37,029 nt of DNA from Acetobacteraceae bacterium (GTDB lineage Bacteria; Pseudomonadota; Alphaproteobacteria; Acetobacterales; Acetobacteraceae). The DNA is taken from assembly GCA_027488195.1 (NCBI GenBank), contig JAIYCD010000203.1, forward strand, positions 1 through 37,029, in the 5' to 3' direction. Below are positions 26,298 through 35,209 of the stretch, one piece after another (position 1 is the first letter of the stretch; each line of letters begins with the position of its first letter). Below the pieces are notes generated by a model, which worked only from the letters and a program-made list of their open reading frames with translations, made no database searches and had not been told where the DNA came from. Made by a program: the position numbers and the translations under genes.

Positions 26298-29200
26298 TCA
26301 GGAAATCAGGCTGGAGGCCGGGAAGGTGACGCGGGCGGTGGTGCCCACGCCCGGCGTGCTGTCGAGCACCAGCGCGCCACCCTGCGCCTGGGTGAGCGAG
26401 CGGCAGAGATGCAGGCCGAGGCCCGACCCCGCAAAGCGACGGGACAATGCGCTATCGAGCTGGGTGAAAGGCTCGAAGACGCGCTCGATGTCCTTCGCCT
26501 CGATGCCGATGCCGGTATCCTGGACCTCGATGGTGAGACCCGCCTCGGTGAGGAAGGCGCGCAGCGTGATGGTACCGCCCGCCTCGGTGAACTTGGTGGC
26601 GTTGTTGAGCAGGTTCAACAGCACCTGGCGCAGGCGGCGCGTATCGCCGCGCAAGCGCGGCAGGTCAAGCTGGATCTCGCGCAGCAGCCGCAGCCCGCCA
26701 GCGGCGATGGCCGGCCCGATCATGCGCACCGCACCTTCGATCACCTCGTTGAGGGCCACCTCCTCCAGCGCGATGGGCGGGTTGCTGGTCTCGGTTCGGG
26801 TGATGTCCAGGATGTCGTCAATCAACGAGAGCAGATGGCGCCCCGCCTCGCGGATGGCCTGGGCGAATTCCTCGGTCTGCGCCGGCGCCGCGCCGCTGCA
26901 CAGCACGTCGGAAAAGCCGATCACGGCATTGAGCGGCGTGCGCAGCTCATGGCTCATGGTGGCGAGGAAGCGGGACTTGGCGCGGCTCGCCGCCTCGGCC
27001 GCCTCGCGCGCGGCCTCCAGCTCGGCACGGATCTGCCGGTCCTCGGTGACGTCGGTGTAGGTGACGACCCAGCCGCCATCCGGCGTGGGGTCGGAGACCA
27101 CTTCGAGGATGGTGCCGTCCGGCCGCGGACGGAGCGAACGAACAGGGGCGAAGAGGGGCCGGGTCTTGATCGCATCGACCACGCGCCGCCCGGCCTCGCC
27201 CTCGCCATATTCGCCCCGCATCAGCAGCGCATCCACCATGTCATGCATGTGCGCGCCCGGCGTCAGCGCGTCGTTGGGCACGCCCAGCATTTCCTTCAGC
27301 TTCGCATTCGAGGCGACAAGGCGACCATCCTTGTCGAAGAGCACGATCCCGTGGCGGATATTGCCCAGCATCACGCCCAGGATCTCGGCGCGGCGCTTGG
27401 CCTCGGCCTCGGCGCGGGCGAGCGGCGTCACGTCGGTCAGCGAAATGACGAAGCCGCCATCGGGCGTCGGGTCCGAGGCGACATTCAGCACGCGGCCATC
27501 CTGCGTCACGCGCTGCGCGCGGGAGGGCTTGCTGCGGTCGAGCGCGATCAGCTGCTCGCGCTCCCGCTCGGCCGCCTCGGGCGAGCCGAGATTGCCGGTC
27601 CGCTGCTGCCGGGCCAGCAGGTCCTCGATCCGCATGCCGAGGCATTCCGCCAGGTCGGGAATGGCGGTGAGCGTCACGGCCAGGTTGTTGCACCCGCGCA
27701 GCCGCCGCTCGTGGTCGTAGAGCAGCACGCCGGAGGTGTTGTTCTCCAGCATGGTCTGCAACAGGCCCGCGCGCTGCTCCGCCGCCGCCTCGGCGCGCAC
27801 CAGCGGCGTGACATCGGCCAGCGAGATCAGGAAGCCGCCATCGGGCGTGGGGTCCGAGGCCACGTCGAAGCGCCGCCCATCGGGCAGGTTGCGCTGCATG
27901 CGGTGCGGCTGGCTGCGATCCACATCGAGGAAGAAGCGTTCCAGCGCGGCGCCGGCATCCTCGCCGGCATAGAGGCCGCGGGCGCGCTGCGCCGCCAGGA
28001 TTTCGGCCTGGGTCACGCCGGGCCTCAGCAGGTCCGGCACGCCCATCATCTCGCCCGCCAGCGCATTGGCGGCGACGAGGCGGTGCCGCGAATCATACAG
28101 CACCATGCCCTGGCGGCTGTTCTCCAGCATGACCTGCAGGATGCCGGCGCGCCGCTGCGCCTCCTCCTGCGCATCCACCAGCGGCGTCACGTCGGAGACG
28201 GACACGACGAAGCCGCCATCCGGCGTCGGGTCCGAGGCGACGTCGAACACCTCGCCCGTGGCGCGGCGGCGCTGGTAGCGGATGGGCTTGCTGCGATCGA
28301 GCGCGAGCGCCTGGCGGGTGAAGCTGGCTTCGGCCTCGGGGCCGCCCAGCTGCTCCAGCGGCACCTGGCGGCGCATCACCTGCTCATAGGTCTGGCCCAC
28401 CATGTCCTCGGGCGTCGCATAGCCGGCGATGGCCATGCTGATCCGGTTGGTGGCGATGACGCGGTGGTCGGGCCCATAGAGGGTGATGCCATGGCGCGAG
28501 GCGTCGAGTGTCGCCGAGAGCGCGGCCGCCTGGGCCTGCGCCTGCTCGCGCGCGCGGACCAGCTCCGTGACGTCGGAAAGGCAGACCACATAGCCGCCTT
28601 CCGGCATGGGATCGGAACTGATGTCGAAGACGCGCCCATCCGGCCGCCGCCGCTGGTAGCGATGTGACATGGTCCGGTCCGACGCCGCGAAGCGCGCGGC
28701 CAGTTCGGCGCGCTGCTCGGGTGTCGCGCCCTCATGCTCCCGCTGTGCGGCCACGATCTCGGCGTGGCCTCGGCCGATGAGCGCGGCCGCGTCGGGGAGC
28801 CCCGCGATCTGCGCGGCGATGTCGTTGGCGGCAACGACGATGCCGTGCGAATCGAACAGCGTGATCGCCTGACGCGCCGCGTTCATGGTGGCCGAGAGCA
28901 GCGCCGCGCGGGCCTGCGCCTGCTCCCGCGCGCGGACCAGCTCCGTCACGTCGGAGAGGCAGACCACATAGCCACCTTCCGGCATGGGGTCGGAGCTGAT
29001 GTCGAGAATCAGGCCATCGCCCCGCTGGCGCTGGTGACGATGCGGTTGGCTGCGGTCCACTGCGGCAACGCGCGCCTGGATCGCAGCGACCGTGGCCTCC
29101 TCCGCCCCCTCGTAGCGGTGCTGGATGCCGACGATCTCGGCATGGGTCAGGCCGATCAGAAAGGCGCCCTCGCGCCGGGCGGTGAGCTGCCCGGCGATGT

Positions 29201-31559
29201 CGTTCGCGGCAACGGCACGCCCCTGGGCATCGAAGAGAATGATGCCCTGGCGGGCGGCGTTCAGCGTGGCGCCCAGCACCTCCGCCCGGCGCTCCACCTC
29301 GCGCTCGGCCACCACGCGGGCGGTGATGTCGGTCAGCGTCAGCACGAAGCCGCCCTGCGGCACCGGGCTCGCCGTCACCTCCAGCTCCTGCCCGGTGGGG
29401 CGTCGCCGGCGGACGGTGTTGGGCGCGTTCTTGTCCCGCGCGCGCAGCTTCGCGATCCAGTCGCGCCCGACCGGCTCAGGGCCGAACTCGCCCACCTCCA
29501 GCTGCCGCGCCAGCACCTCGGCATAGTCCATGCCGGGGCGCAGCCACCCCTCCACGCCCATCAGGGTGGCGCATAGCGGGTTGAAGGTCAGGAGCCGGTC
29601 CTCGGGGTCGAAGAGCGCGATGCCGTGGCGCATATTGTCCAGCATCGCCTGGACCATCGCGGCGCGGGAGGTGGCGGCCGCCTGCGCCTCGGTCAGCGCC
29701 GTGATGTCGGTGAAGGAGCGCACGCAGCCGCCGCCCGGGATCAGGTCGGTGCGGACCTCGATGATGGTGCCGTCTGGCCGCTTGCGGGTGAAGGTGCTCT
29801 CGCCCTTCCAAGGCTCGCGCGGGCGGTTCTGGCGCCAGCGCACCCCCGCCTCGCCCGGGCCATGCTCGCCCCGGTCGGCCTGGATGTCGCGAAGAGCGTC
29901 GAAATGCACGCCGGGCGTCAGCTCGTCCGGCCGCAGGCCGGCGAGGCGCGCGCCGAGCGCGTTGCCGGTCCGCACATAGCCATCCCCGTCATAGAGGATG
30001 ATGCCGTGCCGCATATTGTCGAGCACCGCCTGGAGCGACGCGGCCCGGCTGGTCGCCTCCGCCTCGGCCTGGACCTGCGCGGTGACGTCGGTGAAGGAGC
30101 GGACGTAGCCGCCCTCGGGCAGCTTGTCGGTGATGATCTCGATCACCGTGCCGTCGGGGTTGGTCCGGCGGTAGCGGTCCGGGCCGCGCAGCGGCTCGTT
30201 GATCCGCTCGGCCAGGAAGCGGTCGGTCGAGAGGCGGTCCCCATGCACGCCAAGCTCGATCTGCATGGCGCGCAGCTGGCGGATGTTGACGCCGCGGCGG
30301 AAGGCCTCGGGCGGCAGGCCGCAGAAATGCCCAGCCAGCCGATTGGCGGCGACGACATTGCCCTCGGCGTCGAACATGGCCATGCCGTGGCGCGTGCTTT
30401 CCAGCATGTGGCCCAGCACTTCCGCCCGCTCGCGCGCCTCGGCCTGGGCGGCGTGCAGGGCGGTGACATCGGCCACCACCATCGCGTGGCCGCCATCGGG
30501 CAGCGGCACGCTGCGGTGGCTGGTGGCGCCGCCGTCGGGCGTGCGGCGCTCGAACCCATGCGCGATGGCGGTGGAAGCAAGACGCTTCGGCACCTCCTCC
30601 TCCGGGTCGCAGGGCCCGAATTCGCCGGCGAGCGCACGGCGCATCAGGATGTCGCCCAGATGCTCGCCGAGGCGCACCGGGCTATGCGCCATGATGCGGT
30701 TATAGGCCGGGTTCACCTGCGTCAGCACGCGGTCCGGCCCATAGACCGCGACACCCACGGGCAGCGCTTCCATCAGCGCATCCTGCAGCGCCACGCGGCG
30801 GCGCACATCCTGCTCGGCCTGGTGCGTATCGGTGATGTCCATGATCTCGACCAGCCAGCCGCCATCCGGCATGGGCTGGTTGTCGAAGCGCATGGTGCGG
30901 CCATCGGGCCGGGTCCGCTCATGCCGCCAGGGCTGAGCGACGGAACGGGTGGTGAGATCAGCCACGACGGCCGCCGCATGGGCGGCGTCGAACTCGCCCG
31001 CCTCCTGCTGGCGTGCGACGATCTGGCCGAGGTCCATCCCCGGCTGGACCGCATGCACGGGCAGGCCCAGCAGCCGCGCATAGGCGGGGTTGCTGCGCGC
31101 AAGGCGGCGCGTGGCGTCGAACTGGGCCACGCCATTGTTCAGCCGCGCCAGCACGCCCGAGAGGGCGCGCGCCTCGCGCTCGGCCGCCTCGCGCGCCTGG
31201 AAGAACTCGCTCACGTCGCTCAGTGTCAGCAGGTGGCCGCCATCGGCCAGCGGACGGATGCGCCATTCGAGGCCGCGGCCCTCGGCGTCGCGCAACAGGC
31301 GCCGATGCGGCAAGGTCAGGTCGAGTGCCAGCACCTCGCGCAGGCGCTCGGCCGGGTCACCGGGCCCCAGCGCGCCGCGGAAGGCCAGCAGGCGCAGCAC
31401 ATCAGCCAGCGGCGCACCGGGCTTGAGCGCCGCCTGATCCACCCGCAGCAGCGCGCAGATCTGCGGGTTGGCGAAAACCAGCCCGCCAGCCCCGCAGAAG
31501 CCGATCACCCCGAGCGGCAGCGCCGCGAGAATCTCGGGGGGACCGGGGGCGGCGTCCAT
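26298..31559 (-). CDS. Very large multi-PAS sensor histidine kinase (12 PAS-like units, no obvious TM segment)
   Basis: Twelve repeated unit ends of the type P-[DE]-GG-[FYW]-V-x4-[ST]-D-[VI]-T; HisKA FLATMSHELRTPLNAVIGFSDVL; HATPase NLLNNATKFTEAGG / VQDTGIGIEAKDIERVFEPFTQ / AGSGLGLHLCRSL. Confidence 0.93.
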   Translation of the reverse strand: MDAAPGPPEILAALPLGVIGFCGAGGLVFANPQICALLRVDQAALKPGAPLADVLRLLAFRGALGPGDPAERLREVLALDLTLPHRRLLRDAEGRGLEWRIRPLADGGHLLTLSDVSEFFQAREAAEREARALSGVLARLNNGVAQFDATRRLARSNPAYARLLGLPVHAVQPGMDLGQIVARQQEAGEFDAAHAAAVVADLTTRSVAQPWRHERTRPDGRTMRFDNQPMPDGGWLVEIMDITDTHQAEQDVRRRVALQDALMEALPVGVAVYGPDRVLTQVNPAYNRIMAHSPVRLGEHLGDILMRRALAGEFGPCDPEEEVPKRLASTAIAHGFERRTPDGGATSHRSVPLPDGGHAMVVADVTALHAAQAEARERAEVLGHMLESTRHGMAMFDAEGNVVAANRLAGHFCGLPPEAFRRGVNIRQLRAMQIELGVHGDRLSTDRFLAERINEPLRGPDRYRRTNPDGTVIEIITDKLPEGGYVRSFTDVTAQVQAEAEATSRAASLQAVLDNMRHGIILYDGDGYVRTGNALGARLAGLRPDELTPGVHFDALRDIQADRGEHGPGEAGVRWRQNRPREPWKGESTFTRKRPDGTIIEVRTDLIPGGGCVRSFTDITALTEAQAAATSRAAMVQAMLDNMRHGIALFDPEDRLLTFNPLCATLMGVEGWLRPGMDYAEVLARQLEVGEFGPEPVGRDWIAKLRARDKNAPNTVRRRRPTGQELEVTASPVPQGGFVLTLTDITARVVAEREVERRAEVLGATLNAARQGIILFDAQGRAVAANDIAGQLTARREGAFLIGLTHAEIVGIQHRYEGAEEATVAAIQARVAAVDRSQPHRHQRQRGDGLILDISSDPMPEGGYVVCLSDVTELVRAREQAQARAALLSATMNAARQAITLFDSHGIVVAANDIAAQIAGLPDAAALIGRGHAEIVAAQREHEGATPEQRAELAARFAASDRTMSHRYQRRRPDGRVFDISSDPMPEGGYVVCLSDVTELVRAREQAQAQAAALSATLDASRHGITLYGPDHRVIATNRISMAIAGYATPEDMVGQTYEQVMRRQVPLEQLGGPEAEASFTRQALALDRSKPIRYQRRRATGEVFDVASDPTPDGGFVVSVSDVTPLVDAQEEAQRRAGILQVMLENSRQGMVLYDSRHRLVAANALAGEMMGVPDLLRPGVTQAEILAAQRARGLYAGEDAGAALERFFLDVDRSQPHRMQRNLPDGRRFDVASDPTPDGGFLISLADVTPLVRAEAAAEQRAGLLQTMLENNTSGVLLYDHERRLRGCNNLAVTLTAIPDLAECLGMRIEDLLARQQRTGNLGSPEAAEREREQLIALDRSKPSRAQRVTQDGRVLNVASDPTPDGGFVISLTDVTPLARAEAEAKRRAEILGVMLGNIRHGIVLFDKDGRLVASNAKLKEMLGVPNDALTPGAHMHDMVDALLMRGEYGEGEAGRRVVDAIKTRPLFAPVRSLRPRPDGTILEVVSDPTPDGGWVVTYTDVTEDRQIRAELEAAREAAEAASRAKSRFLATMSHELRTPLNAVIGFSDVLCSGAAPAQTEEFAQAIREAGRHLLSLIDDILDITRTETSNPPIALEEVALNEVIEGAVRMIGPAIAAGGLRLLREIQLDLPRLRGDTRRLRQVLLNLLNNATKFTEAGGTITLRAFLTEAGLTIEVQDTGIGIEAKDIERVFEPFTQLDSALSRRFAGSGLGLHLCRSLTQAQGGALVLDSTPGVGTTARVTFPASSLIS
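28532..29005 (-). repeat. Pair of 96-nt near-identical segments (28532-28627 and 28910-29005) inside the PAS array
   Basis: 6 mismatches in 96 nt by manual alignment; offset 378 nt; both encode DISSDPMPEGGYVVCLSDVTELVRAREQAQA. Confidence 0.88.
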
Positions 31560-31561
31560 GC

Positions 31562-32665
31562 TCAGGGGCCCGAGGCACGCGGCGCGCGGAGGCCATGCCA
31601 GGCGCAGAGCCCGGCGGCGAGCACGCCGACCGCCAGCGCCTGGTGCAGCGTGCCGAGCGAGACCGGCACCACATGCAGCAGCGTCACGATGCCGAGCGCG
31701 TATTGCGCGCCGATCGCGCCAGCCATGGTCCAGACGGCGCGGCGGGCGAAGCCGTCCGGCAGGCGGCGCGCTGCCATGGCGGCGCCGAGGGCGGCCAGCA
31801 GCGTCAGGGTCGCCAACAGGCGGTGGTTGAACTGCACGGCGGCGATGTTGGCCGTGAGGTTACGCCACGCCGGCTCCAGGTCGAGATAGCCGGGCGGGAT
31901 GAGCTGGCCGTCCATCAGCGGGAAACTGTTGTAGGAAAAGCCGGCGCGGATTCCGGCCACGAAGCCGCCGGCCAGCATGGTCAAGGCCGCCAGCCAGAAA
32001 GCGGCCACCACCTGCCGGCGGATCTTGCCCTGTTGCGGCACCAGCCCGGCCGGCGCCGGCCGCAGCAGGCCGAGCGCCGTCCAGAGGACCAGGCCGAACA
32101 GGATGAAGGCCATCGAGAGATGCAGCACCAGCCGGTAGGGCGAGACGGCGGTGCGGTCGGCATCAAAGCCCGAGGCCACCATGAACCAGCCGATCGCCCC
32201 CTGCATGCCGCCCAGCACGAAGAGCACGGCAAGCCTTGGCCCGAGGCCGCGCGGGATGGCGCCACGCGCCCAGAACCACAGCAGCGGAAGCAGGTAGGCG
32301 AGGCCGATCAGCCGCCCCCAGAAGCGATGCGCCCATTCCAGCCAGAAGATCCGCTGGAACCCCTCCATCCCGAATCCGGCGTTTTGCAGCTGGTATTGCG
32401 GGATGGTCCGGTAGAGGTCGTAGAGGCGCTGCCACTCGGCCTGGCTGAGCGGCGGCAGCGTGCCGGCGAGCGGCGCCCATTCCATGATCGAAAGGCCCGA
32501 GCCGGTCAGGCGTGTGGCGCCGCCCAACGCCACCATCAGCCAGATCAGGCCGGCGACGGAGAGGAGCCAGATGGCAATGGCGCGCGGATTGGCGCGGTCC
32601 CCATGCGGGGTGGCCGGGGGGGTGGTTGAGGCTGGGGCGGGAAAGCTGCGGGCATCAAGGGGCAT
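31562..32665 (-). CDS. ctaA: Haem A synthase (COX15/CtaA family)
   Basis: Start refined to MPLDARSF; LMVALGGATRLTGSGLSIMEWAPLAGTLPPLSQAEWQRLYDLYRTIPQYQLQNAGFGMEGFQRIFWLEWAHRFWGR, AVQFNHRLLA. Confidence 0.95.
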   Translation of the reverse strand: MPLDARSFPAPASTTPPATPHGDRANPRAIAIWLLSVAGLIWLMVALGGATRLTGSGLSIMEWAPLAGTLPPLSQAEWQRLYDLYRTIPQYQLQNAGFGMEGFQRIFWLEWAHRFWGRLIGLAYLLPLLWFWARGAIPRGLGPRLAVLFVLGGMQGAIGWFMVASGFDADRTAVSPYRLVLHLSMAFILFGLVLWTALGLLRPAPAGLVPQQGKIRRQVVAAFWLAALTMLAGGFVAGIRAGFSYNSFPLMDGQLIPPGYLDLEPAWRNLTANIAAVQFNHRLLATLTLLAALGAAMAARRLPDGFARRAVWTMAGAIGAQYALGIVTLLHVVPVSLGTLHQALAVGVLAAGLCAWHGLRAPRASGP

Positions 32666-32771
32666 GGTGCGCACATAATAGCCGAGAACCGGACCGCCAG
32701 CCCATGGCCCCGGCAAGAAATGCCGCCATCTCGGGCTTGTGGCCCGCCGGAGGCGCTGGTAACGCCCCCCC

Positions 32772-33488
32772 ATGTCCGCCGCACCGCTGGTTTCGGTCGT
32801 CATTCCCGTGCGGAACGAGGCCCCCAACATCGCCCCCCTGGTCGCCGAGATCCGCGCCGCCCTGGGCGAGACGCCGCATGAGATCATCTACGTCGATGAC
32901 GGCTCGACCGATGCGACGCCCGAAATCCTCGCGGCGCTTCCGGTGCGCTGGCTCCGCCACCGCGCGAGTTGCGGACAATCCGCCGCGATCATGACGGGCG
33001 TGGCCGCGGCCCAGGGCACCTGGATCGCGACGCTGGACGGGGACGGCCAGAACGATCCGGCTGATATCCCCCATATGCTGACCCGGGCCGAGGCCGAAAC
33101 GGCGGCGGCGGGCGGCTGGGTGATGGTGGCCGGCCACCGGGTGAACCGGAAGGACAGCTGGGTGAAGCGGCGCTCCTCGCGCCTCGCCAATGGCATCCGC
33201 TCGTCGCTGCTTGGCGATGCGACGCCCGATACGGGCTGCGGGCTCAAGCTGTTCCCGCGCGCGCTGTTCCAGGTCATGCCGCATTTCGACCACATGCACC
33301 GCTTCCTGCCGGCCCTGGCGCTGCGCGCGGGCGCCACCGTGCTGAGCGAGCCGGTGAACCACCGCCCCCGGCTGCGCGGCGCTTCGAACTACGGCACGCT
33401 GGACCGGCTGGCGGTGAGCATCTTCGACCTCTTCGGCGTGGCCTGGCTGCAGCGGCGCGGCAAGCGGCCCGAGATCGAGCGGCCGTGA
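32772..33488 (+). CDS. Glycosyltransferase family 2 (dolichyl/polyprenyl-phosphate sugar synthase-like)
   Basis: PLVSVVIPVRNEAPNIAPLVAEIRAALGETPHEIIYVDDGSTDATPEIL, ATLDGDGQNDPADIPHML, RSSLLGDATPDTGCGLKLFPR. Confidence 0.9.
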   Translation: MSAAPLVSVVIPVRNEAPNIAPLVAEIRAALGETPHEIIYVDDGSTDATPEILAALPVRWLRHRASCGQSAAIMTGVAAAQGTWIATLDGDGQNDPADIPHMLTRAEAETAAAGGWVMVAGHRVNRKDSWVKRRSSRLANGIRSSLLGDATPDTGCGLKLFPRALFQVMPHFDHMHRFLPALALRAGATVLSEPVNHRPRLRGASNYGTLDRLAVSIFDLFGVAWLQRRGKRPEIERP

Positions 33489-34270
33489 CCACCGACCGCG
33501 ATCGGCCTGGCGCAGTTCCGCCAGGACGTGAATCGCCGGTCCCATCGCAAGAGCGCGATCGTCCTGGCGAGGCTTCGCCGGGACCTGATCGGCTGGTCCG
33601 GCCCCCTCCTTCCCTGGGCCTCGGCAAGCTGCTTCTCATGGTGGTGGGGCTGGCGCTGGGCGGCGTGCTGCTGCGGGCCCTCGGGGCGGCACCCGGGACG
33701 GATTGGGTGGATCTCTACATCCGCGACCAGGGGCTGCTGGGCGAGAGCCTGTTCCTGCTGGCTGGCGGGTTGGCCACGGCGGTGGGCGTGCCACGCCAGG
33801 TCGTCGCCTTCCTGGCGGGTTATGCTTTCGGCACGGTGGTCGGCATCGCCGTGGCCCTGGCCGCGCAGATGCTGGGCTGCGTCCTGGCCTATGGCTGGGC
33901 ACGCGCCATTGCGCGCGACTGGGCCGAGCGGCGGTTGGCCGGGCGCTTCGGGCCGCGGCTGCGCCCGGTGGTGGAGACGCTGCGGGAGAACCCCTTCGGC
34001 GCGGCGCTGGCGCTGCGGCTGTTTCCGGTGGGGAACAACCTCGCGCTGAATTTCCTGGCGGGCATGTCGGCCTTGCCGGCGGGCGCCTTCTTCCTCGCCT
34101 CCCTGCTCGGCTACCTGCCGCAGACGGTGGTCTTCGCACTGCTCGGCAAGGGCGTGCGCGTGGATGGCGCCTGGCAGCTCGGCCTTTCCTGCGCGCTGCT
34201 GGCGCTCAGCGTCGGGCTTGGGGTCTGGCTGATGAGCCGGCACCGCGCGGGACGCGCCTTGGAGAAATGA
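33485..34270 (+). CDS. VTT-domain (TVP38/TMEM64, DedA-superfamily-like) membrane protein
   Basis: GTGA overlap with GT2; AFLAGYAFGTVVGIAVALAAQMLGCVLAYGWARAIARDWAERRLAGRFGPRLRPVVETLRENPFGAALALRLFPVGNNLALNFLAGMSALPAGAFFLASLLGYLPQTV. N-terminus uncertain. Confidence 0.83.
   Translation: MTTDRDRPGAVPPGRESPVPSQERDRPGEASPGPDRLVRPPPSLGLGKLLLMVVGLALGGVLLRALGAAPGTDWVDLYIRDQGLLGESLFLLAGGLATAVGVPRQVVAFLAGYAFGTVVGIAVALAAQMLGCVLAYGWARAIARDWAERRLAGRFGPRLRPVVETLRENPFGAALALRLFPVGNNLALNFLAGMSALPAGAFFLASLLGYLPQTVVFALLGKGVRVDGAWQLGLSCALLALSVGLGVWLMSRHRAGRALEK
33498..33597 (+). repeat. Imperfect tandem palindromic element, two copies with 57-nt period
   Basis: GCGATCGGCCTGGCG-CAGTTC-CGCCAGGACGTGA (33498...) and GCGATCGTCCTGGCGA-GGCT-TCGCCGGGACCTGATC (33555...); each contains a hairpin. 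Confidence 0.8.
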
Positions 34271-34303
34271 TCGCCGGGCGCGTGCTCGAGAAGTAGCGTC
34301 TCC

Positions 34304-35155
34304 TCAGTTCAGCCGGTTCCGCAATTCCTCCACGAGGCCGCGGATGCGCGCCGCCGCCTCGCCCTGCGGCTCGATGGCCAGGGCGCGGTCCAGGCTCGTC
34401 AGCGCCGCGCCGATCCGCTCCAGCCGGTGCTCGATCAGCCCCATCTCGCGCCAGAGGCCGGCATGGTCGGGGGCGAGGCGCAGCATGTCGCGCGTGGCGG
34501 CGAGGCCACCCTCCAGGTCATTGGCCTGAAGGCGGCGCAGCTTGATGTTGTTCTGCAGGCGCAGCAGCACGTCGCGCTTGGTCATCGGCGCCAGCATGCC
34601 GGGCTTCAGCTCGGCCTGTTCACCCGCCACGCGCTTGATCAGCGCACGCAGCTCGGGCGCCAGAAGCTGGTCGCCGCCCGCAAAGACGTCGAGGACAATC
34701 TGTCCGCGGTCATGCGGCAGGGCGAGCAGGAAGTGCCCCGGCGCGTTGAGGCCATGCGCGCTCCAGCCCGCCGCCTCGGCCGCATGAAGCCAGAGCACGC
34801 CCAGCGCCACCGGCAGGCCGCGCCGGCGCTCCAGCACCTGGATCAGGTTGGCATTGGCCATGTCGTCATAGGTCTCGGCGTCGCCGGCGAAGCCGAACTC
34901 CTCATGCAGCAAACCGGCCAGCAGGGCGCGGCGGCGGCCGGAATCGCCAGCATCTGCCTCACGGTCCCCGGCGGCGAGCTCGACCGCGCGGCGGGCGATC
35001 CGGCTCAGCAGCGCCTCGGCCGCGCGCCAATCGGCATCAGGGGCGTCGATCCGCGCGAATTGCAGCGCGACGGCCGCGAGGTCGAGCTCGGCATCGGGCA
35101 ATTGGCCGGCGGCGTCGAGCGCGGCACGGGCCTCATCCTGGGGGGTCGCAGACAT
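34304..35155 (-). CDS. SirB1-family protein (transglutaminase-like fold plus TPR-like C-terminus)
   Basis: NANLIQVLERRRGLPVALGVLWLHAAEAAGWSAHGLNAPGHFLLAL, DVFAGGDQLL, MTKRDVLLRLQNNIKLRRLQANDLEGGLAATRDMLRLAPDHAGLWREMGLIEHRLERIGAALTSLDRAL. Confidence 0.91.
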   Translation of the reverse strand: MSATPQDEARAALDAAGQLPDAELDLAAVALQFARIDAPDADWRAAEALLSRIARRAVELAAGDREADAGDSGRRRALLAGLLHEEFGFAGDAETYDDMANANLIQVLERRRGLPVALGVLWLHAAEAAGWSAHGLNAPGHFLLALPHDRGQIVLDVFAGGDQLLAPELRALIKRVAGEQAELKPGMLAPMTKRDVLLRLQNNIKLRRLQANDLEGGLAATRDMLRLAPDHAGLWREMGLIEHRLERIGAALTSLDRALAIEPQGEAAARIRGLVEELRNRLN

Positions 35156-35209
35156 CGCATGCTTGTAGCCCAGCCGCGCCGGCCCTGACAGTCGGCAAGC
35201 CTGGCCGCG

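Noticed and set aside
26409-28667. 752-aa plus-strand ORF (and 29625..31889, 754 aa) opposite the multi-PAS kinase
   Set aside because: Shadow ORFs antisense to a well-supported kinase; apparent repeats in them only mirror the PAS repeats.
34245-34299. Apparent duplicated tail at the VTT gene end (GGGACGCGCCTTGGAGAAATGA / GGGCGCGTGCTCGAGAAGTAG)
   Set aside because: Short, imperfect and in different frames; cannot be distinguished from chance in GC-rich DNA.
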